From the NCBI GenBank assembly GCA_025966315.1, contig JAOPUZ010000011.1, forward strand, positions 1 through 64,000: DNA of 64,000 bases, written 5' to 3'. Below are positions 56,501 through 64,000 of the stretch, piece after piece. The translations under genes were made by a program, and so were the position numbers. Numbering within the stretch: position 1 is the stretch's first letter; each line of letters starts with the position of its first letter. The notes under the pieces are model-generated. The model was not told the origin of the DNA, ran no database searches, and saw only the letters and a list, made by a program, of their open reading frames with translations. Source of the stretch: Frankiales bacterium. GTDB lineage: Bacteria > Actinomycetota > Actinomycetes > Mycobacteriales > Jatrophihabitantaceae.

Positions 56501-57454
56501 TTGCGTACCGAGGAAGTGTCCTTCTACAGCGAAGGCTCGCGCCTAGCGGCCTATTGGCGTACTCCGGATGAGTACACCGGACGGCTGCGGGCGATTATCC
56601 AGGGCCCGGGCTGGCTCGGCCTGCGTGACGCCAAGCTGTACGTGCGATACCACGAAGCGCTTACCGCGGCCGGTTTCGGCGTGCTGGTGCTGGACTATCG
56701 CGGTTTCGGCGATTCCGAGGGCGACCGGTCCCGGCTCTCGTTCAGCGGCCAGCTGCTCGATCTTATGAACGGCGTCAGCTACCTGACCACGCGTGCGGAC
56801 GTCGACCCCGACGCCATCGGCGTGTTCGGTAGCGGCGGTACCGGTGGCGGCAACGCCGTGCTGCTGGCGGCAAATGACGATCGGATCAAGGCCGCGGTCA
56901 GCCAGGTTCCGGTGGCCGACGGCACCGACTGGCTGCACCGGATGCGCTCCGAGCACGAGTGGCTGACGTTCGAAGCGATGCTGGCCGAGGACCGTCGCGA
57001 TCGGGCCGCGGGCGGCAAGGGTCGACTGGTACACCCTCGTGAAGAGATCATGGTGCCGACGCCAGAACGGCGGGCTACCAAGGTGAAAGCCGATGTCGAC
57101 GACCGGATCCCGACCGCGGTCTCGCTGGCCGCCGCCGATGAGATCCTGAAGTACCGCCCGCTAGAAGCGGCGACCGGCCTGCAAACCCCGTTGATGATCG
57201 TTGCGGTGGAGGGTGACGCCACCACGCCGACCGATCACGCCGAAGCGTTGTACGAGGCAGCCGGCGGTCCACGCTCGCTGATCATGCAGCGGCACACGAC
57301 GCACTACGCCGCGTACGACCAGTACTGGGAATCAGTAACCCCGCGAATCGTCGAATGGTTCGACCGTTATGTCGTCAACGGCAACGTCGTCGTCCGGCAG
57401 GTCACCGAGCGTGTCGAGAGCATCGAATATCTGGGAGGAACTCATGCAGGTTGA
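56501..57454 (+). CDS. Alpha/beta hydrolase of the dienelactone/ring-opening type, odd nucleophile elbow
   Basis: 317 residues from a TTG start. Alpha/beta-hydrolase fold with GPGWLGLRDAKLYVRYHEALTAAGFGVLVLDYRGFGDSEG and the second half IGVFGSGGTGGGNAVLLAANDDRIKAAVSQVP, LMIVAVEGDATTPTDHAEALYEA (acid) and RHTTHYAAYD (histidine). In relatives the elbow reads GxSxGGG; here it is GSGGTGGGN, so the canonical G-x-S-x-G serine is not clearly present. Its 3' end overlaps the cyclic-amide hydrolase gene by 11 bases. Likely acts on an intermediate of the same pathway. Confidence 0.8.
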   Translation: MRTEEVSFYSEGSRLAAYWRTPDEYTGRLRAIIQGPGWLGLRDAKLYVRYHEALTAAGFGVLVLDYRGFGDSEGDRSRLSFSGQLLDLMNGVSYLTTRADVDPDAIGVFGSGGTGGGNAVLLAANDDRIKAAVSQVPVADGTDWLHRMRSEHEWLTFEAMLAEDRRDRAAGGKGRLVHPREEIMVPTPERRATKVKADVDDRIPTAVSLAAADEILKYRPLEAATGLQTPLMIVAVEGDATTPTDHAEALYEAAGGPRSLIMQRHTTHYAAYDQYWESVTPRIVEWFDRYVVNGNVVVRQVTERVESIEYLGGTHAG

Positions 57455-58850
57455 TCGTAAAGTCGTTGGCGGCATGGTCGTCACGCCCACCGGAACAGTG
57501 CAGGCCGACGTCCTGATCGCTGACGGTCGGATAGCCGGACTGGTCAGCGCCGAGGTGAGCAGCGGAATCGACGCCGAGACCATCGACGCGACGGGCAAAC
57601 TGGTGCTGCCCGGGATGATCGACGTGCACGTGCACACCCGCGAACCGGGGTACACGCACAAGGAAGACATCAACACGACCACGCAGCAGGCTGCTGCCGG
57701 TGGCGTGACCACCATATTCGGTATGCCCAATCTTGCTCCGCCGACCACGACGCTGGAGACGTTGGAGCAGGTCTTCGAGCTGTATCGCGCGAACTCGATC
57801 GTCGACTGGAACCACAACCCGGCCGCCACCGATCCGGACGAAGTCAAGAAGATGATCGAGACCGACATCCGGGCGTTCAAGATCTACATGGTGGTCGACA
57901 CCGGGCGCACGTACCCGCACCCGGCCGGCACCGGCATGCACGACCACGGTCACCTGCTGCAGATGATGGACACCATTGCCGGCAGCGGCAAGCGCTTCAT
58001 CATCCACCCGCACGACCAGGCCCTGATGGACTACATCGAAGGCGAATATCTCAAGCGCGGCGAGAACACCCCGCAGGGATACGCCTCGGCCTATGCCGCC
58101 CGCAACGGTGTCATCTGGGACACCGCCATCGACGTGGTGTTGCGGCTGGCTGAGGCCTCGGGCTGCGCGGTGCACATCGCTCACATGCAGACCAAGCGCT
58201 CGATCGAATCCGTGCGGCGGGCCAAGGACCGCGGCGTTGACGTCACCTGTGAGGTCAACCATTGGGCGCCGTTCCTGTCCACCTGGCAGGACGTGGAGAC
58301 CCTCGGCCCCTACGCGCTGTCGTACTGGGTGCCGGACGAGGGCCGCGAGGCCGTCTGGGAAGGCATGCGGGACGGCACCATCGACATGATTTCCTCCGAC
58401 CACGCCCCGCACACCCGCGAGGAGAAGGAAATCGGCTGGACCGAGATGTGGAGTTCGCATACCGGAACGCCGGGCATCCAGTACTACTACCCGATGCTGC
58501 TGGACGCGGTGAACCAGGGCAAGCTCACCCTCGAGCGCGCGGTCGATCTGGCCGCGTTCCAGCCGGCTAAGGCCTTTGGCCTGAACGCGGTCAAGGGTCA
58601 GCTCGCCGTCGGCTTCGACGCCGATCTGGTCATCGCCAACATGGATTCGCCGTGGACCATCACCAACGCCGGTGTGCTGTCCAAGATCGGCTGGACCTGT
58701 TACGACGGCCGGTCCATCTCGGTGAACTTCGAGACCACGCTCGTGCGTGGCGAACCCGTCTTCGCCGACGGCAAGGTCGTCGGCCGGCCCGGCTACGGCC
58801 AGATGGCTACCGCAAAACGAACCACTGCTGATTCGATGAGTGAGGTCTGA
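57444..58850 (+). CDS. Cyclic-amide hydrolase (dihydroorotase/allantoinase/hydantoinase superfamily)
   Basis: 468 residues from the ATG at 57444 (GGGAGGAA upstream). Amidohydrolase with binuclear metal site: H62 and H64 (DVHVHTREPG), carbamylated lysine K146 (FKIYM), H188/H190 (IIHPH), H244 (HIAHMQTKRS) and D319 (SSDHAPHT). The HxHxREPG-THKED motif with the substrate-carboxylate-binding arginine (R66) is closest to dihydroorotase and allantoinase, less to 5-substituted hydantoinases. It would hydrolyse a cyclic imide or ureide, consistent with an N-heterocycle pathway. Starts 11 bases inside the hydrolase gene and ends 2 bases before the LLM gene. Confidence 0.9.
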   Translation: MQVDRKVVGGMVVTPTGTVQADVLIADGRIAGLVSAEVSSGIDAETIDATGKLVLPGMIDVHVHTREPGYTHKEDINTTTQQAAAGGVTTIFGMPNLAPPTTTLETLEQVFELYRANSIVDWNHNPAATDPDEVKKMIETDIRAFKIYMVVDTGRTYPHPAGTGMHDHGHLLQMMDTIAGSGKRFIIHPHDQALMDYIEGEYLKRGENTPQGYASAYAARNGVIWDTAIDVVLRLAEASGCAVHIAHMQTKRSIESVRRAKDRGVDVTCEVNHWAPFLSTWQDVETLGPYALSYWVPDEGREAVWEGMRDGTIDMISSDHAPHTREEKEIGWTEMWSSHTGTPGIQYYYPMLLDAVNQGKLTLERAVDLAAFQPAKAFGLNAVKGQLAVGFDADLVIANMDSPWTITNAGVLSKIGWTCYDGRSISVNFETTLVRGEPVFADGKVVGRPGYGQMATAKRTTADSMSEV

Positions 58851-58852
58851 GG

Positions 58853-59830
58853 ATGAAGTACGGATTACTGCTGCCCCACTTCGGCGACGAAGCCGACAAG
58901 GACAAGCTGCTGCAAGGTTCCAAGCGCGCGGAGGAGCTGGGCTTCGACTCGGTCTGGGTGCGCGATCACCTGGTCTTCGAGCCGCACGGTGAGATGGAGA
59001 AGCCGAACCGGACGTTTTACGATGCGCTGACCACGCTCACCGCGATCGGGGCTGTCACCTCGAAGATCGAACTCGGTACTGGTTCGCTCATTCCCTTCCG
59101 GCACCCGCTGGTCACTGCCTTGATGGCCGGCACCATCACCCAGCTCGTCGGCCCACGCCTGATCTTGGGCTTCGGTGCCGGCACCTTCGACCACGAGTTC
59201 GACGCGGTCGGTATGAGTGGCTTGGACCGGGTCGAGCTGGTTCGCTCCAACGCCGAGATCCTCAAGCGGGTCATGACCGAGAACGACGTCTCGTACAAGG
59301 ACGAGTTCTTCGAGTTCCACGACGTGACCATCGAGCCCAAGCCGCTGGGTGGCAAGGTGCCGTTCTGGTACTGCGGCGCCACCCCTCGCTCGGCCCGGCT
59401 GGCGGTGGAGTTCTGCGACGGCTGGATGCCCGGCCGAATTTCGATGGACACCCTGGCCAAGCGGATCACCGACATCGAGGCGGGATCGCAGGCCGCCGGC
59501 CGGACCCGTCCGACCATCGCCGTCATCCCGCCGACGTCGATCGAGAGCACCCGCGAGGAAGCGCTCAAGCACGTCAATATCCCCGGGTTGCTGGCGTGGG
59601 CGAACAAGGCCAAGTTCGCGGTCCGGCCACCGTCGGGATCATTCGAGACGGTGGACGACCTGTCGGGCCAGCTGATCGTCGGCTCGCCCGAAGAGGCCAT
59701 CGCCGAATGCCAGAAGTTCGAAGCCCTGGGCGTCGAGCACCTCGTCTTCGACTTCCGGTTCAAGTTCGACAAATGGTACGAGCAGATCGAACTGCTGGGC
59801 AGCGAAGTCCTGCCGAAGCTAAGGGGCTGA
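58853..59830 (+). CDS. LLM-class F420-dependent oxidoreductase
   Basis: 325 residues. Luciferase-like TIM barrel: LLLPHFGDEADKDKLLQGSKRAEELGFDSVWVRDHL, IELGTGSLIPFRHPLVTALMAGTITQLVGPRLILGFGAGTF, GGKVPFWYCGATPRSARLAVEFCDGWMPG, LIVGSPEEAIAECQKFEALGVEHLVFDF. The standard 5,10-methylene-H4MPT-reductase/LLM pattern suggests F420 or FMNH2 use. It follows the cyclic-amide hydrolase at 2 bases and precedes the SRPBCC gene by 3 bases, so it belongs to the same operon. Confidence 0.92.
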   Translation: MKYGLLLPHFGDEADKDKLLQGSKRAEELGFDSVWVRDHLVFEPHGEMEKPNRTFYDALTTLTAIGAVTSKIELGTGSLIPFRHPLVTALMAGTITQLVGPRLILGFGAGTFDHEFDAVGMSGLDRVELVRSNAEILKRVMTENDVSYKDEFFEFHDVTIEPKPLGGKVPFWYCGATPRSARLAVEFCDGWMPGRISMDTLAKRITDIEAGSQAAGRTRPTIAVIPPTSIESTREEALKHVNIPGLLAWANKAKFAVRPPSGSFETVDDLSGQLIVGSPEEAIAECQKFEALGVEHLVFDFRFKFDKWYEQIELLGSEVLPKLRG

Positions 59831-59833
59831 GTC

Positions 59834-60295
59834 ATGCCGTCGACCTCATTCACCCGCGAACTGACGGTACAAGCGGACCGCGTCAAATGTTGGGCGGTGC
59901 TGACCGATGTCCCGCAGCTGGTGGAATGGGTCAGCGTCGTCAACGAAGCCAAGGAGATCAGCCCGCTCGAGTCGTACTCGGCGGTGCTGATGGACCGGCT
60001 TGGCCCGTTCAAGCTGAAGGCCGATCTGGCCATCGCGGTCAGTGAGGTCGTCGAGGGCGAGCAGATCCGGGTCAAAGCAAACGGTGAGGATCGCCAGGTA
60101 TCGTCGCGGATCGGCATCGACGCGATTCTGGTGCTGACCGACGGTGCCGACGGGGGAACGCAGATCAAGGTGGACGGTAGTTACGAGGTCATCGGCAAGG
60201 TGGCGACCCTGGGCGCCGGCATGATCCGGACCAAGGCCACCAAGATCCTGGACGAGTTCTTCGCCCATACCGGCAACGCGCTGGGCGCGGTCTGA
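59834..60295 (+). CDS. CoxG-like SRPBCC protein
   Basis: 153 residues with the SRPBCC/CoxG pattern (FTRELTVQADRVKCWAVLTDVPQLVEWVSVVNEAKE, LKADLAIAVSEVVEGEQIRVKANGEDRQVSSRIGIDAILVLTD, GMIRTKATKILDEFF). CoxG-type proteins accompany molybdenum hydroxylases and may bind quinone or assist electron transfer. It ends 1 base before the FAD subunit gene. Confidence 0.88.
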   Translation: MPSTSFTRELTVQADRVKCWAVLTDVPQLVEWVSVVNEAKEISPLESYSAVLMDRLGPFKLKADLAIAVSEVVEGEQIRVKANGEDRQVSSRIGIDAILVLTDGADGGTQIKVDGSYEVIGKVATLGAGMIRTKATKILDEFFAHTGNALGAV

Positions 60296-60296
60296 C

Positions 60297-61139
60297 ATGT
60301 TGCCGCCCTTCGGCCTGGCCCGCCCGCGATCCGTCTCGGCCGCGCTGGCCGAGCTGGACGAGGACTCGGTGCCGTACTGGGGCGGCACCGAACTGCTGCT
60401 GGCGATGCGGATGGGCCTGATCCGCCCGCGCCAACTGGTCGACCTGAAGGGCATCGCCGAGCTGACCGAGGTCCGAATCGAGGACGGCGAGTTGGTGCTC
60501 GGCGCCGGGCTGAGTCATGACGAGGTCGCCCGCGATCCCCTGGTGGCCGAACACGCGCCGTTGCTGGCCTACGCCGAGGCGCTGGTCGGCAACGCGCGGG
60601 TTCGGGCCCAGGGCACGATCGGTGGCAATCTGTGTTTTGCCGAGCCTCGATCCGATGTGGCCACCGTGCTCAGCGCCTTGTCGGCCGAGGTCCGGCTGGT
60701 CGCCGCGGACGGGACGGACGGGGCGGACGGGACCGACGGGGCCGACGGGACTAGAGAACGACGGCTGGACATGGCCGCCTTCCTGCTCGGCCCGTACTGG
60801 ACTGACCGGCAACCGGACGAATTGCTGGTCGACGTCCGGATCCCGTTGCCGGTCACGGCCGGGGTGTACCTGAAGTATCAGACCGTCGAACGGCCCACGG
60901 TCGGTGTCGCGGCCGTCGCGCGAGGTGCGGCGGGGTGCCGGCTGGTGGTCGGCGCGGTTGGTGAATTGCCCGCCGGTTTCGATTTCGAGGACGTCGCGAG
61001 CGTGGACGCCGAAGCCATTGCCGGTGAGCTCGAACCGACGCCCGACCTGACCGGCAGCATCTTGTACAAGCGCCACGTCACGGCTGTCTTCATTCGCCGG
61101 GCGCTGGCCGAATTGGCGGAGAAAGTGAGCGCCCCATGA
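60297..61139 (+). CDS. FAD-binding (medium) subunit of a xanthine-dehydrogenase-family enzyme
   Basis: 280 residues. FAD motifs GGTELLLAM (29-37) and TIGGNLCFAE (107-116) define the CoxM/XdhB-type subunit that relays electrons from the 2Fe-2S clusters. A DGTDGADGT linker, encoded by a 9-bp repeat near 60711-60753, interrupts the domain at residue ~145. It is followed by a MIRU-like ATGA-linked element. Confidence 0.9.
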   Translation: MLPPFGLARPRSVSAALAELDEDSVPYWGGTELLLAMRMGLIRPRQLVDLKGIAELTEVRIEDGELVLGAGLSHDEVARDPLVAEHAPLLAYAEALVGNARVRAQGTIGGNLCFAEPRSDVATVLSALSAEVRLVAADGTDGADGTDGADGTRERRLDMAAFLLGPYWTDRQPDELLVDVRIPLPVTAGVYLKYQTVERPTVGVAAVARGAAGCRLVVGAVGELPAGFDFEDVASVDAEAIAGELEPTPDLTGSILYKRHVTAVFIRRALAELAEKVSAP

Positions 61140-61225
61140 GTGAGCATCGCAGCGAGCGCCAGCGAGTGAGGAGCGGAGCGAATGCCAGCGATGAGCGCTC
61201 GCGCGAAGAGCCGGCAGCCTCATGA
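61136..61225 (+). repeat. MIRU-like element with a 29-codon linker ORF
   Basis: The stop of the FAD-subunit gene overlaps the ATG of a 29-codon frame (ATGA at 61136-61139), whose own TGA overlaps the next gene's ATG (ATGA at 61222-61225). The 12-bp sequence ATGAGTGAGCAT is present at both ends, 86 bases apart, and the inside is a repetitive GAGCG/CAGCGAG run. This is the architecture of mycobacterial MIRU elements, which insert at ATGA junctions and keep translational coupling. The encoded peptide (MSEHRSERQRVRSGANASDE…) is unlikely to be a functional protein itself. Confidence 0.65.
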
Positions 61226-61740
61226 GTGAGCATGAGTTGAGTGAGCAGCCGCTGGACACCGAGATCCAGACGCATATCAACGGCCGGCCGATTGCCCGAC
61301 GGGTACGTAACCGCGCGACCCTGGCCCAGTTCTTGCGTGATGACCTAGGCCTGACCGGTACGAAGCTCAGCTGCGAATTGCAGGTCTGCGGCGTGTGCTC
61401 GGTCCTGGTGGACGATCGACCGGTCAGTGCGTGCACCTACCTTGCGGTCGACGTCGATGGCCGCCAAGTGCGAACCGTGGAGGGCTTGGCCTGTAACGGC
61501 AAACTCAATGCGCTGCAGAGCGCCTTCGTCGAGAACTTCGCCCTGCAATGCGGATTCTGCACCGCGGGATTTCTGATGATGTCGACGTCGCTGCTGGAGC
61601 GCAACCCCGACCCGTCCGAACACGAAGTCGTCGAATACCTGGACGGCAACATCTGCCGATGCACCGGTTACGAACCGATCGTGCAGGCCGTACTTGACGC
61701 GGCGGGCCGGATCCGGGCGGCGGGGACCAGCGATGACTGA
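61222..61740 (+). CDS. 2Fe-2S (small) subunit of a xanthine-dehydrogenase-family enzyme
   Basis: 172 residues. Eight cysteines bind two [2Fe-2S] clusters: C51, C56, C59 and C71 (plant-ferredoxin type, CELQVCGVC) and C110, C113, C145 and C147 (CGFC and CRC in GNICRCTGY). It passes electrons from the molybdenum centre to the FAD subunit. Its last codons overlap the large-subunit ATG by 8 bases. Confidence 0.95.
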   Translation: MSEHELSEQPLDTEIQTHINGRPIARRVRNRATLAQFLRDDLGLTGTKLSCELQVCGVCSVLVDDRPVSACTYLAVDVDGRQVRTVEGLACNGKLNALQSAFVENFALQCGFCTAGFLMMSTSLLERNPDPSEHEVVEYLDGNICRCTGYEPIVQAVLDAAGRIRAAGTSDD

Positions 61741-64000
61741 CTCGAAGATGAAAGCGCATCCGGTGTTCCCCGAACATTCCGGAAAGTCCTTTGCCGGCAA
61801 GGCCGTGCTCCGCCGCGACCTCAAAGAGAAGGTGACCGGCGCCGCCGTCTACACGGTCGACGTGGTGCCGCCGGGCTGTCTGCACGCGGTCGTGGTCCGC
61901 AGCGACCGCGCCCATGCGCGGATCATCGACGTGGACCGGAGCGAGGCGCTGGCCGTGCCCGGTGTGGTCGCGGTGATCACCTCCGATGATCTGACCGGGC
62001 TGTTCCCGAGGTTTGGTCACATCGTCCCCGACCACTGCATTTTGGCTATCGACAAGGTGCGTTACTACGGCGAGCCGGTCGTGCTGGTCATCGGTGACGA
62101 CCTCTATTCGGCTTCTGACGGCGCTGATCTGGTCCGGATCGAGTACGACGAGTTGCCGGCCGTGATGACCATCGACGAGGCGCTGGCGCCGGACGCGACG
62201 CTGGTACACGAGGAGCAATACGCCTCGACCGGTGACGAATCCTTCTCGGCGATGGCCGCCGCGCCGGACGACAGCGACACCGCGTTGCCGGCCACGGACA
62301 ACATCACGCACTCCCACGAGCTGGCCTGGGGCGATGTGCAGGCCGCCTTCGCCGCCTCAGACGTGATCGTCGAGACGCTGATTCACTTTCCGATGCTGTA
62401 CGGCTACGCGATGGAGCCCTACAACTCGGTCGCGCACTTCACCGATGACGGTCTGCATGTAACCAGTTCGGCCCAGCATCCGTACATGGTCCGCACCGAC
62501 CTGGCGCGGGTGTTCGACCTGCCGTTGGCGAAGGTGCGAGTCGATGTTCCTTATCTGGGCGGGGGATACGGCACCAAGTCGTACACCAAGCTCGAACCGT
62601 TGGCCGCGATCGGCGCCTGGATCACCAAACGCCCGGTGAAGCTGGTGGTCGATGTCGAAGGTGCCATCTACACCACCCGGGCCGATGCGGCCCAGACCCG
62701 GATGCGGACCGGATTCACCAGCGACGGCGTGATCCTGGCCCGCGAGTACGAAGTGATTCTGGAATCAGGCGCCTACGCCGACAACAGCCCGCTGGTACTG
62801 GCCAAAGCGGTCAACCGTGCGTTCGGGCCGTACCGGGTGCCGAATATCGCCGGGCGCGGTAAGTCGGTCTACACGAATACCGCGCCGGCCTCCTCCTACC
62901 GCGGTTTCGGTGCCCCGCAGGGTGCCTTGGCCGGAGAGCTCAATCTCGACCAGGCCGCCGAACAACTAGGGCTGGATCCGTATGAGCTGCGCCGGCGCAA
63001 CCTCGTCCACCCGGGCGAAGAGATCCTGCCCGGCAAGCGAGGCATCGATGCCGACCTGCACGCAGACCTGGGCATGCTCGAAGAATCGTTGAAACGTGAT
63101 GCCTCCGACCAGCCGATGCACGGGATCGGGGTCGGTCTGGCCGCTTCGGATGCCGGAGCGTTCCCGGTGTCGACCGCCATCGTCCGGATCCAGACCGACG
63201 GCTCGGCCGTGGTGATGAGTGGTGCCACCGAGATGGGTCAAGGCAGCAAGTCGGTGCTGGTGCAGCTGGTGGCCGAGGAGCTCGGCATTCCGATGGAGGT
63301 CGTGCAGGTTGTGCAGTCCGACACCGGAGCGGGCTCGTACGAGCGCACCACCGGCGCCAGCCGGACCACGACGCTGGTCGGGCTCGCCGTGCAGCGGGCC
63401 TGCGGTGACGCGCGGCGCAAGATTGCCGAGATGGCGTCGGAGATCTTCGAGTGCACACCGGACCTGATCGACCATCTGCCGGGTGGTATCAGCGGTCCAG
63501 ACGGACTCAGTGCCACGTTCGGCGAAGTGATCCAGCGCTGGTTCGGTGCCGAGGCCGGCGAAGTCACCGGTGTGGGCACGGTACGTCGAGAGGGTGTCAC
63601 GCAAAAGATGCCGCCCTTTTGGGAAGTCGGCGTGGTCGGCGTGGAGGTCGCGGTCGATCCCGAGACCGGCTTCGTCACCGTCGAGCAGCTGGTCACCGTC
63701 GCTGATGTCGGTTTCGCCATGAATCCCAAGGCTGTCGAGGGCCAGGACCTGGGCGCGGCGACCCAGGGTCTCGGGTACTCGCTCTACGAGGAATTGGTTT
63801 ACGACGGGCCACAGATCGTGAATCCGAATGTGGTCGAATACCGCGTGCCGCGGATGGGCGATCTGCCCAAGAAGATCGACACGATGATTGCCCAGCGCGG
63901 TGATGGCGTAGGCCCGTACGGGGCCAAAGGTGCTGGTGAAGGTGCGCTCAACCCGATGGGACCGGCCGTGGCCAGCGCGATCGCGCGAGCGACCGGAAAG
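61733..64000 (+). CDS. Molybdopterin (large) subunit of a xanthine-dehydrogenase-family enzyme, cut by the window edge
   Basis: 756 codons from the ATG at 61733 with no stop before the window end, so the C terminus (about 20-40 residues by family length) is missing. Domains: aldehyde-oxidase/xanthine-dehydrogenase a/b hammerhead (FAGKAVLRRDLKEKVTGAAVYTVD), the molybdopterin-binding segments GGGYGTKSY, SYRGFGAPQGALAGE (Y389-G393), GATEMGQGSKSVL, and the catalytic glutamate E736 in AGEGALNPMGPAVA. The SYRGFG sequence excludes form I CO dehydrogenase, which has AYRCSFR, so this is a hydroxylase for an aldehyde, purine-like or other N-heterocyclic substrate. The GEGALNPMG environment suggests the latter group but specificity is not readable. 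Confidence 0.93.
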   Translation, partial: MTDSKMKAHPVFPEHSGKSFAGKAVLRRDLKEKVTGAAVYTVDVVPPGCLHAVVVRSDRAHARIIDVDRSEALAVPGVVAVITSDDLTGLFPRFGHIVPDHCILAIDKVRYYGEPVVLVIGDDLYSASDGADLVRIEYDELPAVMTIDEALAPDATLVHEEQYASTGDESFSAMAAAPDDSDTALPATDNITHSHELAWGDVQAAFAASDVIVETLIHFPMLYGYAMEPYNSVAHFTDDGLHVTSSAQHPYMVRTDLARVFDLPLAKVRVDVPYLGGGYGTKSYTKLEPLAAIGAWITKRPVKLVVDVEGAIYTTRADAAQTRMRTGFTSDGVILAREYEVILESGAYADNSPLVLAKAVNRAFGPYRVPNIAGRGKSVYTNTAPASSYRGFGAPQGALAGELNLDQAAEQLGLDPYELRRRNLVHPGEEILPGKRGIDADLHADLGMLEESLKRDASDQPMHGIGVGLAASDAGAFPVSTAIVRIQTDGSAVVMSGATEMGQGSKSVLVQLVAEELGIPMEVVQVVQSDTGAGSYERTTGASRTTTLVGLAVQRACGDARRKIAEMASEIFECTPDLIDHLPGGISGPDGLSATFGEVIQRWFGAEAGEVTGVGTVRREGVTQKMPPFWEVGVVGVEVAVDPETGFVTVEQLVTVADVGFAMNPKAVEGQDLGAATQGLGYSLYEELVYDGPQIVNPNVVEYRVPRMGDLPKKIDTMIAQRGDGVGPYGAKGAGEGALNPMGPAVASAIARATGK

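Noticed and set aside
60297-64000. Aerobic CO dehydrogenase
   Set aside because: The large subunit lacks AYRCSFR and has SYRGFG, and CoxD/E/F genes are absent.

Overview
This window reads as the chromosome of a high-GC Actinomycetota. The evidence is uniformly GC-rich coding, frequent GTG and TTG starts, F420-type LLM oxidoreductases, a HelR-type RNA polymerase recycling ATPase, and the gene order fumarase - glpX - DUF4245 - xseB - xseA - lipid-droplet-type protein - ispH - DUF6542 - ychF, which matches the Rv1098c-Rv1112 block of mycobacteria. The genus cannot be fixed from the sequence alone.

Layout. (1) 1-1445: a 15-bp minisatellite that is open in all six frames, flanked by a 34-bp direct repeat; no credible gene. 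(2) 1446-10891: an exopolysaccharide or glycan cluster with a secreted glycoside hydrolase carrying an Ala/Lys-rich tail, a GumK-like glycosyltransferase, a GT39-like membrane glycosyltransferase, a GT4 enzyme fused to a GAF-like domain, a second GT4 and a Wzx-type flippase. (3) 10949-21734: conserved housekeeping core (PPOX-family flavoprotein, fumarase, YbjQ, class II FBPase, DUF4245, exonuclease VII, IspH, DUF6542, RmuC, YchF). (4) 21735-29816: an accessory island, all genes on the minus strand: a 1465-aa STAND/NACHT-like NTPase with an N-terminal QxK nuclease-like domain and C-terminal HEAT-like repeats, a HEPN-like protein, a frameshifted tyrosine recombinase, a frameshifted membrane-anchored PD-(D/E)XK-like protein and a PIN-domain protein. 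This is the best candidate for an unusual (anti-phage) system here. (5) 30381-42584: stress, regulatory and metabolic genes (SRPBCC-SRPBCC-ArsR operon with a clear operator, GH13 glucosidase, two metallophosphoesterases, TetR/LLM/SDR module, MocR/epimerase pair, MFS exporter) with gene remnants. (6) 42690-44903: HelR behind a 19-bp rifamycin-associated element. (7) 45188-53472: assorted enzymes (nitroreductase, alpha/beta hydrolase, M29 aminopeptidase, Baeyer-Villiger-type monooxygenase, methyltransferase, GNAT) and an isochorismatase-family hydrolase fused to a His-rich linker and zinc ribbon. (8) 53593-64000: an apparent catabolic or hydroxylation regulon with an MFS transporter, cupin, TRIP13/Pch2-like AAA+ ATPase, alpha/beta hydrolase, cyclic-amide hydrolase, LLM oxidoreductase, CoxG-like SRPBCC protein and the three subunits of a xanthine-dehydrogenase-family molybdoenzyme. 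The large subunit runs off the right edge.

How the parts may work together. The last cluster looks like one pathway: a molybdenum hydroxylase and an F420 or flavin oxidoreductase would oxidise a heterocyclic substrate, the dihydroorotase/allantoinase-like enzyme and alpha/beta hydrolase would open and hydrolyse the ring product, and the isochorismatase-type amidase may finish deamidation. Two related palindromes upstream of the cupin gene and the hydrolase gene suggest one shared repressor. Three single-base frameshifts with intact downstream reading frames (integrase, membrane nuclease, LLM oxidoreductase) fall between 27 and 38 kb; they indicate either a decaying accessory region or uncorrected assembly indels. 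No rRNA, tRNA or CRISPR array was recognised.
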